NCBI GenBank assembly: GCA_029582165.1
Contig: CM055874.1
Span: forward strand, 26,314,383 to 26,378,382
DNA from: Portulaca oleracea
Taxonomy: Eukaryota; Streptophyta; Magnoliopsida; Caryophyllales; Portulacaceae
Reading direction: 5' to 3'
Length of the DNA stretch: 64,000 bases
Shown here: positions 1-9,786 of the stretch, one piece after another
How positions within the stretch are numbered: the first letter of the stretch is position 1
Layout of the letters: every line of letters starts with the position of its first letter
Made by a program: the position numbers and the translations under genes
The notes under the pieces: generated by a model
Database searches by the model: none
Told to the model about the DNA's origin: nothing
Seen by the model: only the letters and a program-made list of their open reading frames with translations

Positions 1-242
1 TTGTAATCGGATGGTAAGAAATCTTTTTGAACTTTCTTCGCATTCTTCTTGTTGGAATGTTTACTCCGTGCATAAGGTGCTTCATATTCAACCTTAGAAG
101 AGTGAACCACACGTGATTTTGTGCTTCTTGATCCCTTTGGAAGAATTCCACATTCATCCATTTGCTTGGTAAGATCATCAATTTGTTGCTCCAAGCATTT
201 CAATTCACTTGGTGAATTCATGAAAGATCTTTTGCAAGCCAT
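1..242 (-). CDS. partial gag of family-D retrotransposon (N-terminus)
   Basis: An open frame of 80 codons starts with ATG at 242 and runs off the left edge of the window without a stop. It begins MACKRSF and contains a charged, Lys/Ser-rich stretch. It lies about 250 bp downstream of a primer binding site and an LTR on the same strand, which is where a gag N-terminus belongs. It does not resemble the family A or B gag N-termini in this window, so it represents a third gag lineage. No domain is recognisable in the visible part, and the gag assignment rests on position. Whether the frame continues intact cannot be seen. Confidence 0.55.
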   Translation of the reverse strand, partial: MACKRSFMNSPSELKCLEQQIDDLTKQMDECGILPKGSRSTKSRVVHSSKVEYEAPYARSKHSNKKNAKKVQKDFLPSDY

Positions 243-494
243 AGAATATGAATCTTGATGAAGAAAGATTCAAACAAGACTCACGGTTTTGGTGTGGGGA
301 TGTGGAGGATGAAATGGGGAATGTGTTTAGGTGGGAATTGGGTTCGAATTGGGGGTTCTTTTTGGGGCTATGGGGTTCTTTTTGATGTTCTTGGTGGACG
401 TGAGATGGGGGAAGGTGGGGGATGGATTTGTGATGGAAAGATGGTGAAAAGATTGTAAAAAGATGGATCAAGAACTAAGAGAATCAACTCCTAA
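243..494 (-). other. 5' leader of family-D element
   Basis: This untranslated stretch lies between the primer binding site and the gag ATG. On the minus strand it is rich in C and A with runs of ACCC/CCCA, like the leaders of families A and B. I see no gene in it. Short frames on both strands here have no supporting features. Confidence 0.5.
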
Positions 495-506
495 GCTCTG
501 ATACCA
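495..506 (-). other. primer binding site, initiator tRNA-Met type (family D)
   Basis: On the minus strand this reads TGGTATCAGAGC, the complement of the plant initiator tRNA-Met 3' end. It is 4 nt from the LTR, normal spacing for minus-strand DNA priming. It fixes the element orientation and shows that the LTR at 511-1537 is its 5' LTR. Confidence 0.9.
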
Positions 507-510
507 ATTT

Positions 511-1537
511 TGATGTATAATGGGATCAAGAGATCTCATTAGACATAGAAATCAGGATCTTTAAAAACCAAGATAAGAATCTTGCTTCTCAAAGTTCTTA
601 AAGATCAACCAATTTGAATGAAATGATGTATAATAGGATCAAGGATGATCAAATTATACAAAAGATTAGGATCTTTAAGTGGTTCTTTAAGATTGAATGA
701 ATGAATGAATGAATGAATGAATGAATGGATGGATAAACGAATGGAATGGACGAAATGGATGAATGAAATGAATGTAGGAATGGATGGAATGTAAGTTTCT
801 TGAATGATTGAATGATATTCAAAAGAATCTTGAATTTGAAACAATGTAGAAACAAAAACAAGAACAAATGAAAACTAGAAAGAAACTCACGATTTGAATG
901 ATGAATGATATTGGCTTTGAAGATTCTTGGAGGATACAGCCACACCACCTTCAAGAATGCTTCAATCTCTTCCTATCACCACTTAGGACGCCACCCTAAG
1001 CTAGAAGAAGAAGATAGGATCGAATCTCCCTTAAGAGAAACGAAAGACTAGCAAAAGCTAAAGAGAAAACAACACCATGTGTTTGTATTTGATTTATTGA
1101 ATGAATGAGATTACAAGAGGCCTAAGGGGGTATTTATAGTAATCCTAAGCCCCCTTGGACGTGCACTATTCAAGAAATTAGGCCCCTTGAGGCTTACATC
1201 ATCCTACATATTTATTACATCATAAAACTCTAAAATACAACTTTAGAAAGAAAAGACTATAACTCCTTCAATACTTGTCCGTTTTCCAAGATTCAAAAAC
1301 CATTGGAAAGCTCTTTCAATGCTCTTCAATATGTCTTTGGAGGACTTCCTCATTAGATGCATATATCTAGAGTTATAGAGTAAATTACCAAACTGCCCTT
1401 GTTGAAATCATTCAAACGAAAGGGATACTTAAGTGAATGATGCTCTTTTGCCATATAACCGAGTATTAGGCTCCTATGATGCATATTGGATGTCTTCCTT
1501 GATTTCTTTGATGTATATGGCCATCAAATATACATCA
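511..1537 (-). repeat. 5' LTR of family-D element (complete, 1027 bp)
   Basis: The LTR is bounded by TGATGT and ACATCA and sits next to the primer binding site. A TATA-like element (TATAAATA on the minus strand) lies at 1131-1138. It is related to the family-B LTR at both ends and around the TATA region but has a diverged U3. A (TGAA)n microsatellite lies inside. The LTR abuts gag sequence of element A1 at 1538, so this element appears to have inserted into A1. The candidate 5-bp target copy is CAAGG at 1538-1542, and its partner would lie outside the window. Confidence 0.85.
694..727. repeat. (TGAA)n microsatellite in LTR
   Basis: About 8.5 perfect tetranucleotide copies lie within the family-D LTR, followed by degenerate GGAT/GAAT repeats. 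The family-B LTRs have related GAATGA-rich sequence at the equivalent place but no long perfect run, so this is probably a local slippage expansion. Confidence 0.9.
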
Positions 1538-4113
1538 CAAGGACATTACCCCCAAGAAGATGTTTTAGGTGCCAAGGATTGGGCCATATTGCATCCGAAT
1601 GTCCTAACAAACGTGTAGTCTCTCTTGTTGAGTATCAAAGTGCTTTATATGTTGAACCAAGTTGCCATGAAAGTGAATAAGAAGAAGAGCAACTTGAGGA
1701 GGAGAATGACGTTTGTGAAGAGGAAAATGTGGAAGAAGCGGATGATGGAGAATTACTTGTGTTGAGGAGGGCATTAAGCGTGGCTTCTACACCAAACGAA
1801 TTGGAGCAACGTGAAACTATCTTCCATACTAGGTGTACGGTTCAAGGGAAGGTATGTTCACTCATTATAGATGGTGGTAGTTGTACTAATGCGGCTTCCA
1901 CTACAATGGTTGAAAAATTGAAGTTAGAAGTGAGTTCTCATCCCTCTCCTTACAATATACAATGGTTGAGTCATGGGAAGGGTATTAAGATTGATAAGCG
2001 TGTGCTTGTATCTTTATCCATTGGGAAGAGTTATAAAGATCAAATATGGTGTGATGTAATACCAATGGATGCTTGCCATATTTCGCTTGGGAGACCTTGG
2101 CTTTTTGATAGGTACGTCACACATGATGGGAGAATGAACACTTATTCCTTCACCATCAACAAGAAGAAGATCACATTGGCCCCTTTGCCACCTTCTTCTA
2201 TCATTCGGCCACCCCAACAAAAGGAGCAAGAGAAGGAGTCCAATATTGTTTCTTTGCTAAAGGCGGATCAACATGAGTTCCATGAGCAAAAGGAGTTGAT
2301 TTTGGCTAATTTGCAAGAGGAACAAGCTTCCCCAACTTATGAACACCCACGGCTCCAACCCATCCTAAGGAGGTTCAATCATTTGTTCCCTAATGAGATG
2401 CCACACGGTTTGCCACCAAGAAGGGAGATAGAGCACAAGATTGATCTCATTCCCGGAGCCATCCTTCCAAACAAAGCGGCGTATAGAATGAATCCTAAAG
2501 AAGCTCAAGAGGTACAAAAACAGGTTGATGAGCTACTTTCAAAGGGTTTGATAAGGCCTAGCATGAGTCCATGTGCCGTTCCGGTGTTACTAGTTCCAAA
2601 GAAAGATGGTTCGCAACGCATGTGTATGGATTGTAGGTCCATCAACAAGATAACTATCAAGTATAGATTCCCTATTCCAAGGCTTGGAGGATCTACTTGA
2701 TGAGTTATATGGGAGTATTGTCTTCTCCAAAGTGGATTTGAGAAGTGGATATCACCAAATCCGTATCCATGAAGGTGATGAGTGGAAAACGGCTTTCAAG
2801 ACAAAAGAAGGTCTATATGAATGGTTAGTCATGCCCTTTGGTCTTACTAATGCACCTTCTACATTCATGCGCTTAATGAATCATGTATTGAAGCCTTTGA
2901 TTAGAAAATGTGTAGTAGTGTACTTTGATGACATTCTTATATAGAGTAAGAGTGAGCTTGATCATGTAAGGCATTTAGAGCTAGTCATGTGTATCTTGGA
3001 GAAAGAGAAGCTCTACGCAAACATGGAGAAATGTTCCTTCTTCTCACCCAAGGTCGTCTTCCTTGGATATGTGCTATCACAAGATGGTATTCAAGTGGAT
3101 CAAGGAAAGATCAAAGCTATACACGAATGGCCTACACCAACGTCTATCCATGAGGTACGATCATTTCATGGTTTAGCTTCCTTCTATAGAAGATTTATCA
3201 AGAATTTTAGCACTATTATGGCTCCTATTACCGAGTTGTTGAAAAATAAAGAGTTCGAATGGAGTAGAAGTGCTGAAAGGGCGTTTGAGATAATCAAAGA
3301 GATGCTTTTTAATGCACCAATACTTGTCTTGCCATGTTTTGATAAAGTCTTTGAAGTTGAAGTAGAAGCAAGTGGTGTTGGTATTGGAGCGGTTTTGTCT
3401 CAAGAAGGAAGGCCAATTGCTTATTTTAGTGAGAAGTTGAATGAAGCAAAGAGGAAGTATAGTACGTATGACAAAGAGTTCTATGCCATTATACGAGCTC
3501 TTGAGCATTGGAGACATTATCTACTAAGTGGAGAGTTTATTCTTCATAGTGATCACGAAGCTCTCAAATACATCCAAGGGCAACATAAACTCAATCCACG
3601 ACATGCCAAATGGGTTGAATTCATGCAATCATTCCAATTTGTGATCAAACACAAGGCCGGGCATTTGAATAAAGGTGCCGATGCTCTTTCAAGAAGGTAC
3701 TTGCTTACACATATTCTTGATTCAAAAGTTGTTGGATTTGATCATATTAAAGACTTGTATGAGGAAGATCAAGATTTCAAAGAAGTATTTGAGCTCTCAA
3801 AGAAGCATCCACATGAGATGTTTCATATTGAAGAGGGGTTTCTTTTTAAAGGAAATCAACTTTGTATCCCAAGGAGTAGCTTGCGTGAATTATTTCTTTT
3901 TAAAGCTCAAATTTAGCACGGCATGTCATCCCCAAACGGATGGACAAACTGAAGTTGTCAACCGTTCGTTTGGAGCCTTATTACGAGCTTTGGTGAGCAA
4001 GGACAAGAAAAGTTGGGATACGTTGCTAAGTCATGCTGAATTTGCTTATAATCGAAGTCCAAATCGAGCTACAAAGTTATCTCCATTTGAAGTTGTGTAT
4101 GGTAAGAACCTTC

Positions 4114-4219
4114 TCAAGCCTATGGATTTATCTCCTATGTCTACATTGATGTATAATGGGATCAAAGAGATCTCATTACACATAGAAATCAAGCCTATGG
4201 ATTTATCTCCTATGTCTAC
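4114..4219 (+). repeat. 75 bp insertion in integrase: LTR-end filler between 31 bp direct repeats
   Basis: A 31 bp piece of integrase sequence occurs at 4114-4144 and again at 4189-4219. Between the copies, 4147-4188 closely matches the start of the family-D LTR at 511 onward. The net 75 bp insertion keeps the frame. A2 and the macrosatellite integrase copies lack it. Confidence 0.85.
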
Positions 4220-4598
4220 GTCAACTAAATTCAGTTTTGAAGCTAGTAAGAGAGTGGAGGAGATTAAGAAGTTACATGAGGAGGTTCGTGAAAAGATTAT
4301 GAGGTATACCCAAAGGATTGAAGAGAAGGTCAATCAATAGAGGAAGAAAGTTATTTTCAAACCTGGAGACTTGGTATGGATACATCTCAAGAAAGAAAGG
4401 TTTCCGAATAGAAGAAAAGGGAAATTGAAACCAAGAAGTGATGGTCCTTTTGAAGTCATTGAGAAGATCGGAGATAATGCTTATAAGTTGAAACTAGATG
4501 ATGGTTATGAAGGAAGTTGCACTTTCAATATAAGTGATCTCAAACCTTACTATCAAGAAGGAGAAGAACTTCCTAGTTTGAGGGCAAACTCTTTTCAA

Positions 4599-4609
4599 CT
4601 AGGGGGGAA
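4599..4609 (+). other. polypurine tract of A1
   Basis: A purine run containing AGGGGGGAA lies immediately before the TGATG start of the 3' LTR, the expected plus-strand primer position. The same tract, reversed, lies beside every macrosatellite LTR. Confidence 0.85.
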
Positions 4610-4655
4610 TGATGTAGATTGGGTCTCAAATCTCCATCATGAGCGTCAAATGCTA

Positions 4656-5045
4656 AGCTACATAACCAAAGAGCTTGAAACTATCACAATGGGTTTACAT
4701 TCGAGTGGTCTTATTTATGGAGGAATGATGATTTGCTCTCTAACTCAAGAAGCATAAGGCTATCATGGAAGTCATCCTAGAGTGGATTAAACTACATTCA
4801 AAGAGATTTCATATTGTTCAAGAATCTTTAAATTTGGTTAAGTGTAGAGCAGCTACATCAACAAAGAGCTTGAAACTATCACAATGGGTTTACATTCGAG
4901 TGGTCTTATTTATGGAGGAATGATGATTTGCTCTCTAACTCAAGAACCATAAGGCTATCATGGAAGTCATCCTAGAGTGGATTAAACTACATTCAAAGAG
5001 CTTTCATATGGTTCAAGAATCTTTAAATTTGGTTAAGTGTAGAGC
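4656..5045 (+). repeat. 195 bp tandem duplication in U3 of the A1 LTR
   Basis: Two adjacent copies (4656-4850 and 4851-5045) differ by a few substitutions. The A2 3' LTR has one copy. The first copy contains the end of the integrase frame. Confidence 0.9.
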
Positions 5046-5172
5046 AAGTTATCATCAAATGTAATCTAGAATAGTTTACTTGTTTCTTTATGATGTCATA
5101 CTTGTGTAGGATGATGTAAGCCTCAAGGGGCTTAGTTTCTTGACTGTACACGCCTAAGGGGGGCATTTGTAG

Positions 5173-5180
5173 TATAAATA
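5173..5180 (+). promoter_or_regulatory. TATA box of the A1 LTR
   Basis: TATAAATA lies 44 nt before an AATAAA at 5224-5229, in a region conserved with the other LTR families in the window. This suggests the U3/R boundary lies just downstream. Confidence 0.7.
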
Positions 5181-5669
5181 GACCCCTTAGGGTGCTCATT
5201 TCACATATCTCATTCTATTGAATAATAAACACAAATTCTCTCTAAAGTTGTCATGCTTTAGTTTCTAGCATTTCTAGCTAGGATTCGAATTCCTTGAGGG
5301 GATTTCGATCAAAATCTTCTCTTCTATTCCAAGAGGGAGCAATCTTGGATGGTGTAAAGGAGGAGTTGGATATCAAATTGATTGTGGTGCGTCTATATCA
5401 ATCAAGGAGGTTTCCATTGCCAAATTCTATCTTGTTCTTCATTTCGACGAGTTGTTCTTCATCGTTGGTACGTTTTGATTAGTCTTTTGTTTCTCTTGAT
5501 TGTCATTCTTGTCATAATCATAGAACTCTCGTCCAAGCCTTTCGTTTCATACCCTTTTTCCATTCGTTTCATTCGTTTCTTGGAGAAATCAACAATCACA
5601 AGTTCTTACTTGTGAACGATCCGTTTTCATTTTGTGTATAATGGATTAGTTTTGATTCATTATGCATCA

Positions 5670-6165
5670 CTTCAATACATGATTCATTAAGCGCATGAAT
5701 GTAGAAGGTGCATTAGTAAGACCAAATGGCATGACTAACCATTCATATAGACCTTCTTTTGTCTTGAAAGCCGTTTTCCACTCATCACCTTCATGGATAC
5801 GGATTTGGTGATATCCACTTCTCAAATCCACTTTGGAAAAGACAATACTCCCATATAACTCGTCAAGTAGATCCTCCAAGCGTGGAATGGGGAACCTATA
5901 ATTGATAGTTATTTTGTTGATGGACCTACAATCCATACACATGCGTTGCGAACCATCTTTCTTTGGAACTAGTAACACCGGAACGGCACATGGACTCATG
6001 CTAGGCCTTATCAAACCTCTTGAAAGTAGCTCATCAACCTGTTTTTGTACCTCTTGAGCTTCTTTAGGATTCATTATATACACCGCTTTGTTTGGAAGGA
6101 TGGCTACGGGAATGAGATCAATTTTGTGCTCTATCTCCCTTCTTGGTGGTAAACCGTGTTGCATC
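5670..6165 (-). pseudogene. RT fragment of a family-A element
   Basis: On the minus strand this encodes the RT N-terminal half, from just before PPRREIEHK through the VPKKDGS and [11 protein letters not shown] regions to MNHVLK. The frame is open but stops short of the YFDD catalytic box. It is cut on the left by the A1 LTR end and on the right by a reversed family-A LTR end. It appears to be an older element into which A-family elements inserted. Confidence 0.88.
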
Positions 6166-6445
6166 TGATGCATAACGAAATGAAAACGGATCGTTCACAA
6201 GTAAGAACTTGTGATTGTTGAATTCTCAAAGAAACGAATAAAACGAATGGAAATGATATGAAACGAAAGGCTTTGGCCGAGAGTTCTATGAATAGGACAA
6301 GAATGACAATCAAGAGAAACAAAAGACTAATCAAAACGTACCAACAATGAAAAACAACTCGTCGAAATGAAGAACAAGATAGAATTTGGCAATGGAAACC
6401 TCCTTGATTGATATAGACGCACCACAATCAACTTGATATCCAACT
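6166..6445 (-). repeat. family-A LTR fragment (3' part)
   Basis: This reads as the last ~280 bp of a family-A LTR on the minus strand, starting at the reversed terminus TGATGCATAA. The LTR is interrupted at 6446 by the first family-B LTR. The missing remainder does not reappear in matching orientation at the far side of the arrays. Confidence 0.85.
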
Positions 6446-7444
6446 TGATGTATAATGGGATCACAAGATCACATTACACAAAAGGATTAAGGATCTTTAA
6501 AAGCGAAGATGAAAATCTCCCTTCTCAAAGTTCCTAAGGTGCGAAAATATAATGGAAATGGATAGAAAAGATGGAAAGAACTTATGAAAGATGATTACCA
6601 AATGAAGGTTTGATAATGGACGAATGATGGATGATTGAATGCTTTAGATGGATGCACGATTGTTGAAGCTTAGACGTGTGGATGAAGAACGAATGCTTCT
6701 TGTTGGGTGCTTGATGAATTCTTGTTGAATTCTTGATGAATTCTTGATGAATGACGTGAGGTTGGATGAATGTAGTTGAATGAACGATGGAATGGATAGT
6801 TGGATAGATTTGGCTTTTGAAGGATCGATGAGGATACAGCCAGACCACCTCAAAGAACTCTTCAATTCCTTCCTTTCACCTTCAAGGATGCCACCCTTGA
6901 ATAGAAGAAGGGGATAACTTCGAAACTCCCTCAAGAGAAACGAAAACTAGCACAAAAGCTAGAGAGAAAACAACACCATGTGTTTACTTTGTATTTGATA
7001 TATGAATGAATGAGATTACAAGAGGCCTAAGGGGGGTATTTATAGTAATCCTAGCCCTCCCTAGACGTGCACAAATGAAGAAATAGGCCCCTTGAGGCTT
7101 AGATCATCTATTCTAATGATTACATCATAAAGAAAACAATGAACTAAACTAGATTTCAAATGATGATAACTTGCTCTATACTTAACCAAATTTGAAGATT
7201 CTTGAACCAATAGAAAGCTCCTGGAATGTAGAACATTTCATTCTAGGACACTTTCCTTGGTAGCTTCATGGTTCTTGAGTTAGAGAGCAAATTACTTGAG
7301 TACCCTTGTAGAATTCTTCCAAAGTAGAGAGATATGTAAGAGATGTGAGCTCTTCTTCCACGTAGGTGAGTATTTTGCTTCTATGGTGTGTATGGGTTGT
7401 CTCCCTTGATGACCTTGATGTATATGGCCATCAAATATACATCA
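6446..7444 (-). repeat. family-B LTR 1 (999 bp)
   Basis: This is a complete LTR bounded by TGATGT and ACATCA, and it is the terminal 3' LTR of the array on the minus strand. TATAAATA (minus) lies at 7037-7044. A short GAATTCTTGAT direct repeat lies near 6720-6750. I see no AATAAA at the place where family A has one. Frames inside the LTR are His/Ser-rich and have no coding support. Confidence 0.9.
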
Positions 7445-7456
7445 TACTCCCCCGGT
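7445..7456 (-). other. polypurine tract of family B
   Basis: On the minus strand this reads ACCGGGGGAGTA directly before the TGATG of LTR 1. The same tract occurs beside the other four complete B LTRs, at 10786, 14126, 17486 and 20829. Confidence 0.85.
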
Positions 7457-7495
7457 TGAATAAAGTTTGTCCTCAAACTTTGAGCAACAACTCTC

Positions 7496-9508
7496 TTACT
7501 TGCCTTCTTCACAAGAATTACAAACTTTCTTCTTAAAAGCTTTGAAGTCATCATAGATTCCTTTGATGAACTTCTTAAACTTTCTTTCGTTCAATTCTCG
7601 AACACAATAAGACTTGGACTTGCGTTTCTCCACCATGATCATGAGTTGTTCACGTTGCTTCTCATTTCCCAAGTCTATTCTTACCACTTTACCCTTGTCA
7701 TTTAGCATGAAACAATGCACTTTAATGACTTTAGCTTCTGGGTTCCTTCGAAGCTTTGGCTTTTTAACCATGATTTCCAAGTAGGTATCTCTAGAGTGCA
7801 CATGAAAGATTCTCTTCATAGGAAATCTCAAGATTGGGTGGTGGCTTGGATCCGAATTGCTCTCCTCCAAGCTTGTAAGAACAAGACCCTTACACTCTTC
7901 ATGCTCATGATCTTCCTCCTTCATAATCGACACAATGTGGCTTTCTTCCTCCTTAAGTCGAAAAGATGGTGCTAGAGGTGTCAAAATAATCTTCTTTTGA
8001 TTGAGAGTGAGAGTATAAGTGTTGGCTCTCCCATCATGTATGACACTTCTATCAAACAACCATGGTCTTCCCAACAAAATATGACAAGTATCCATAGGAA
8101 TAATATCACACCATAAGGAATCTTTATAATTCTTCCCAATTGAAAGACTTACCAAGACCCTTTGATCCACACGAATGTCTTGACCTTGGCTTAGCCATCG
8201 TATAGTATAAGGTGTGGGATGAGGGATATCCTCCAATTGCAATTTCTTGACCATTGTTGTAGAAGCGGCATTGGTGCAACTTCCTCCATCTATGATTAAT
8301 GAGCACACTTTTCCTTTGATGGTACAACGAGAGCGAAAGATAGCCTCCCTTTGCTCTTGGTCATTCGACACATGAACTACATCCAAGTCCCTTCTTACCA
8401 CAAGTAACTCTCCTTCATCCGGCTCTTCTACACATTCCTCTTCCACATTTTCTTCCTCATTCACGTCAATGGTGCCAACTACTTCCTCCTCATTATACTC
8501 CGGCTCAACATACAAAGCACTTTGATATTCAACCAAAGATACTACCCTTTTGTTAGGACACTCCGAGGCATAATGACCTAACCCTTGGCAACGAAAACAT
8601 CTTCGTGGGGCTAAAGTTTTGGCTTCTTGGACGTGGGGTTTTGGGATGGATGGGGGTTGATTTTGTGGAGTTTTTGTGTTTGGGGGTTTTGTAGGGAATG
8701 TGGACGATTGTTGTGGCGTGTGTGGGAATGTAGGGTGGGATGATTCTTGTGGGGTTTGGTATTTGTTCAAGGCTTCTTTTCCCTTATTCCTCCTTTGCCT
8801 TTCAACTTTAAGGGATAAAGAACTCAACTCATCCAAGGTTTTGTATGGTTGCAACTCAACAATGTATCTAATCCAATCATTAAGACCAAAAAGATAACGT
8901 ACCAAAGTTTGTTGTTCATTCTCCTTGATATCACAACGCCAAAGAAGATGTTCAAACTCCTTTGTGTATTCCTCCACACTTTTGCTCCCTTGAACCAATC
9001 GTTGTAGCTTGTAGTAGTTATCTTGGAGATAACTTGGTGGTAGGAACTTCTCTTGGAGCTTCTTTTTCATCTTATCCCACGTTCTAATCTTGTCCTTGCC
9101 CTTAGCTTGTCTCTTCTTTTGCAAATTGGCCCACCATATGGACGCATGTTTTCGCAACTTAAGAGCCACATACCTTACTTTCTTCTCATCATCAACTTCT
9201 TTAAGATCAAAAATACGTTCAACTTTTTGCATCCAATCTAAGAAGTTTTCAGGATCAAGATTACTATTAAATTCCGGAATCTCCACTTTGAATCCAAAAT
9301 GTTCTTCCCTTCTTGAACGTCCACTACTTTGAGAATCCTCCTCATCTTCTTGAGATTTTCTCACAAAAGAATCATCACGTATCTCTCTATGTTGAAGATG
9401 CATGTATCTCTTTAGTTGTTCGTTGAGATTGGTGATTTTTCTCTTCAAAGCTTCAACATCTTCCTGGGGTTCCATTGGTGTAGGTGTGGAAGTGCTAGAA
9501 TCGTCCAT
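7496..9508 (-). CDS. gag-protease polyprotein with basic C-terminal tail, family-B unit 1 (intact)
   Basis: This is the only undamaged copy, 670 aa from ATG 9508 to TAA at 7496-7498. The frame is open 9 nt further upstream but without an ATG. Residues ~1-60 are charged and likely coiled. Residues ~80-230 form a retrotransposon gag capsid-like domain. A Pro/Thr/Gln-rich linker leads to a CCHC zinc knuckle at ~304-317, expected to bind RNA. An acidic Glu/Asp stretch follows, then an aspartic-protease-like domain with D407-G-G-S. The last ~107 residues are Lys/Arg-rich and match nothing in the family-A polyprotein at that place, where RT would begin. The protein could assemble particles but cannot reverse transcribe, so mobilisation would need enzymes supplied by a relative such as family A. 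Confidence 0.85.
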   Translation of the reverse strand: MDDSSTSTPTPMEPQEDVEALKRKITNLNEQLKRYMHLQHREIRDDSFVRKSQEDEEDSQSSGRSRREEHFGFKVEIPEFNSNLDPENFLDWMQKVERIFDLKEVDDEKKVRYVALKLRKHASIWWANLQKKRQAKGKDKIRTWDKMKKKLQEKFLPPSYLQDNYYKLQRLVQGSKSVEEYTKEFEHLLWRCDIKENEQQTLVRYLFGLNDWIRYIVELQPYKTLDELSSLSLKVERQRRNKGKEALNKYQTPQESSHPTFPHTPQQSSTFPTKPPNTKTPQNQPPSIPKPHVQEAKTLAPRRCFRCQGLGHYASECPNKRVVSLVEYQSALYVEPEYNEEEVVGTIDVNEEENVEEECVEEPDEGELLVVRRDLDVVHVSNDQEQREAIFRSRCTIKGKVCSLIIDGGSCTNAASTTMVKKLQLEDIPHPTPYTIRWLSQGQDIRVDQRVLVSLSIGKNYKDSLWCDIIPMDTCHILLGRPWLFDRSVIHDGRANTYTLTLNQKKIILTPLAPSFRLKEEESHIVSIMKEEDHEHEECKGLVLTSLEESNSDPSHHPILRFPMKRIFHVHSRDTYLEIMVKKPKLRRNPEAKVIKVHCFMLNDKGKVVRIDLGNEKQREQLMIMVEKRKSKSYCVRELNERKFKKFIKGIYDDFKAFKKKVCNSCEEGK

Positions 9509-9770
9509 CTTGATCAATCTTGGTGCAAAAAGATTGCAAGATTCATGGTTTAGGGGTTTTGGATGGGTAAAGGACGAGAGAGGTTTGTATTTGGGGCGGA
9601 TTTGTGTTTGGGCTATGGGTTCTTTACGGAGTTTATGGTTCTTTATGAGTTCTTGATGGGTTCTTGGAAGAACTCATGGGTGGCGTGATGATGGTGGGAT
9701 GGTGGGGATGGAATTTTGATGGAAAGATGGTGGAAAGATGGATCAAGAACTAAGAGAATCAATCTCCTAA
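9509..9770 (-). other. 5' leader of family-B unit 1
   Basis: This untranslated region lies between the primer binding site and gag. It contains CATCAAGAA/AACTCAT-like short repeats on the minus strand, also seen in the A2 leader. I see no gene in it. Equivalent leaders lie at 12849-13110, 16198-16459 and 19549-19810. Confidence 0.6.
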
Positions 9771-9782
9771 GCTCTGATACCA
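9771..9782 (-). other. primer binding site, initiator tRNA-Met type (B unit 1)
   Basis: This reads TGGTATCAGAGC on the minus strand, 4 nt from LTR 2. Identical sites serve unit 2 (13111-13122), unit 3 (16460-16471) and unit 4 (19811-19822). Unit 5 and all macrosatellite units lack it. Confidence 0.9.
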
Positions 9783-9786
9783 ATTT

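Larger units (their letters stand above)
1538..4757 (+). pseudogene. gag-pol polyprotein remnant of A1
   Basis: Domains in order: CCHC zinc knuckle; aspartic protease with a DGGS active-site motif; RT, whose YFDD lies just before the stop at 2942; RNase H; integrase. The integrase keeps only the part after the second catalytic Asp, including QTEVVNR and the GPF module. Breaks seen against A2: TAA at 1678-1680 in place of a Tyr codon, a 1-nt insertion near 2678-2682 that shifts the RT frame, TAG at 2942-2944, loss of the integrase zinc finger and first part of the core at about 3894, and TAG near 4338 in place of Lys. The first RNase H catalytic Asp (VDASG in A2) is Glu here. The reading frame ends 148 nt inside the 3' LTR. 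Confidence 0.9.
1538..5669 (+). mobile_element. Ty3/gypsy element A1 (5'-truncated, degenerate)
   Basis: The element runs from the gag zinc knuckle through protease, RT, RNase H and integrase to a complete 3' LTR. It is nearly colinear with A2 at 56941-63107, and position 1538 matches A2 position 58790. The 5' LTR, leader and gag N-terminus are missing, presumably displaced by the family-D insertion. The body has several stops and frameshifts, a ~465 bp integrase deletion and a 75 bp insertion, so it cannot be active. Confidence 0.9.
4610..5669 (+). repeat. 3' LTR of A1 (1060 bp)
   Basis: The LTR runs from TGATGTAG to TGCATCA. It contains TATAAATA at 5173-5180 and a poly(A) signal AATAAA at 5224-5229. 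It is 194-195 bp longer than the A2 3' LTR because of a tandem duplication in U3. The integrase frame extends 148 nt into it. It ends against minus-strand RT sequence. Confidence 0.9.

Noticed and set aside
1433..1618. A 61-codon frame spanning the LTR end and gag (MNDALLPYNRV...)
   Set aside because: It crosses the insertion junction at 1537/1538 and is out of frame with the zinc knuckle. It is a chance frame.
8676..8897. A 73-codon plus-strand frame ([13 protein letters not shown]...) repeated in nearly every gag copy
   Set aside because: It is the antisense of the gag Pro/Gln-rich linker and is conserved only because gag is repeated. It has no promoter or domain of its own.
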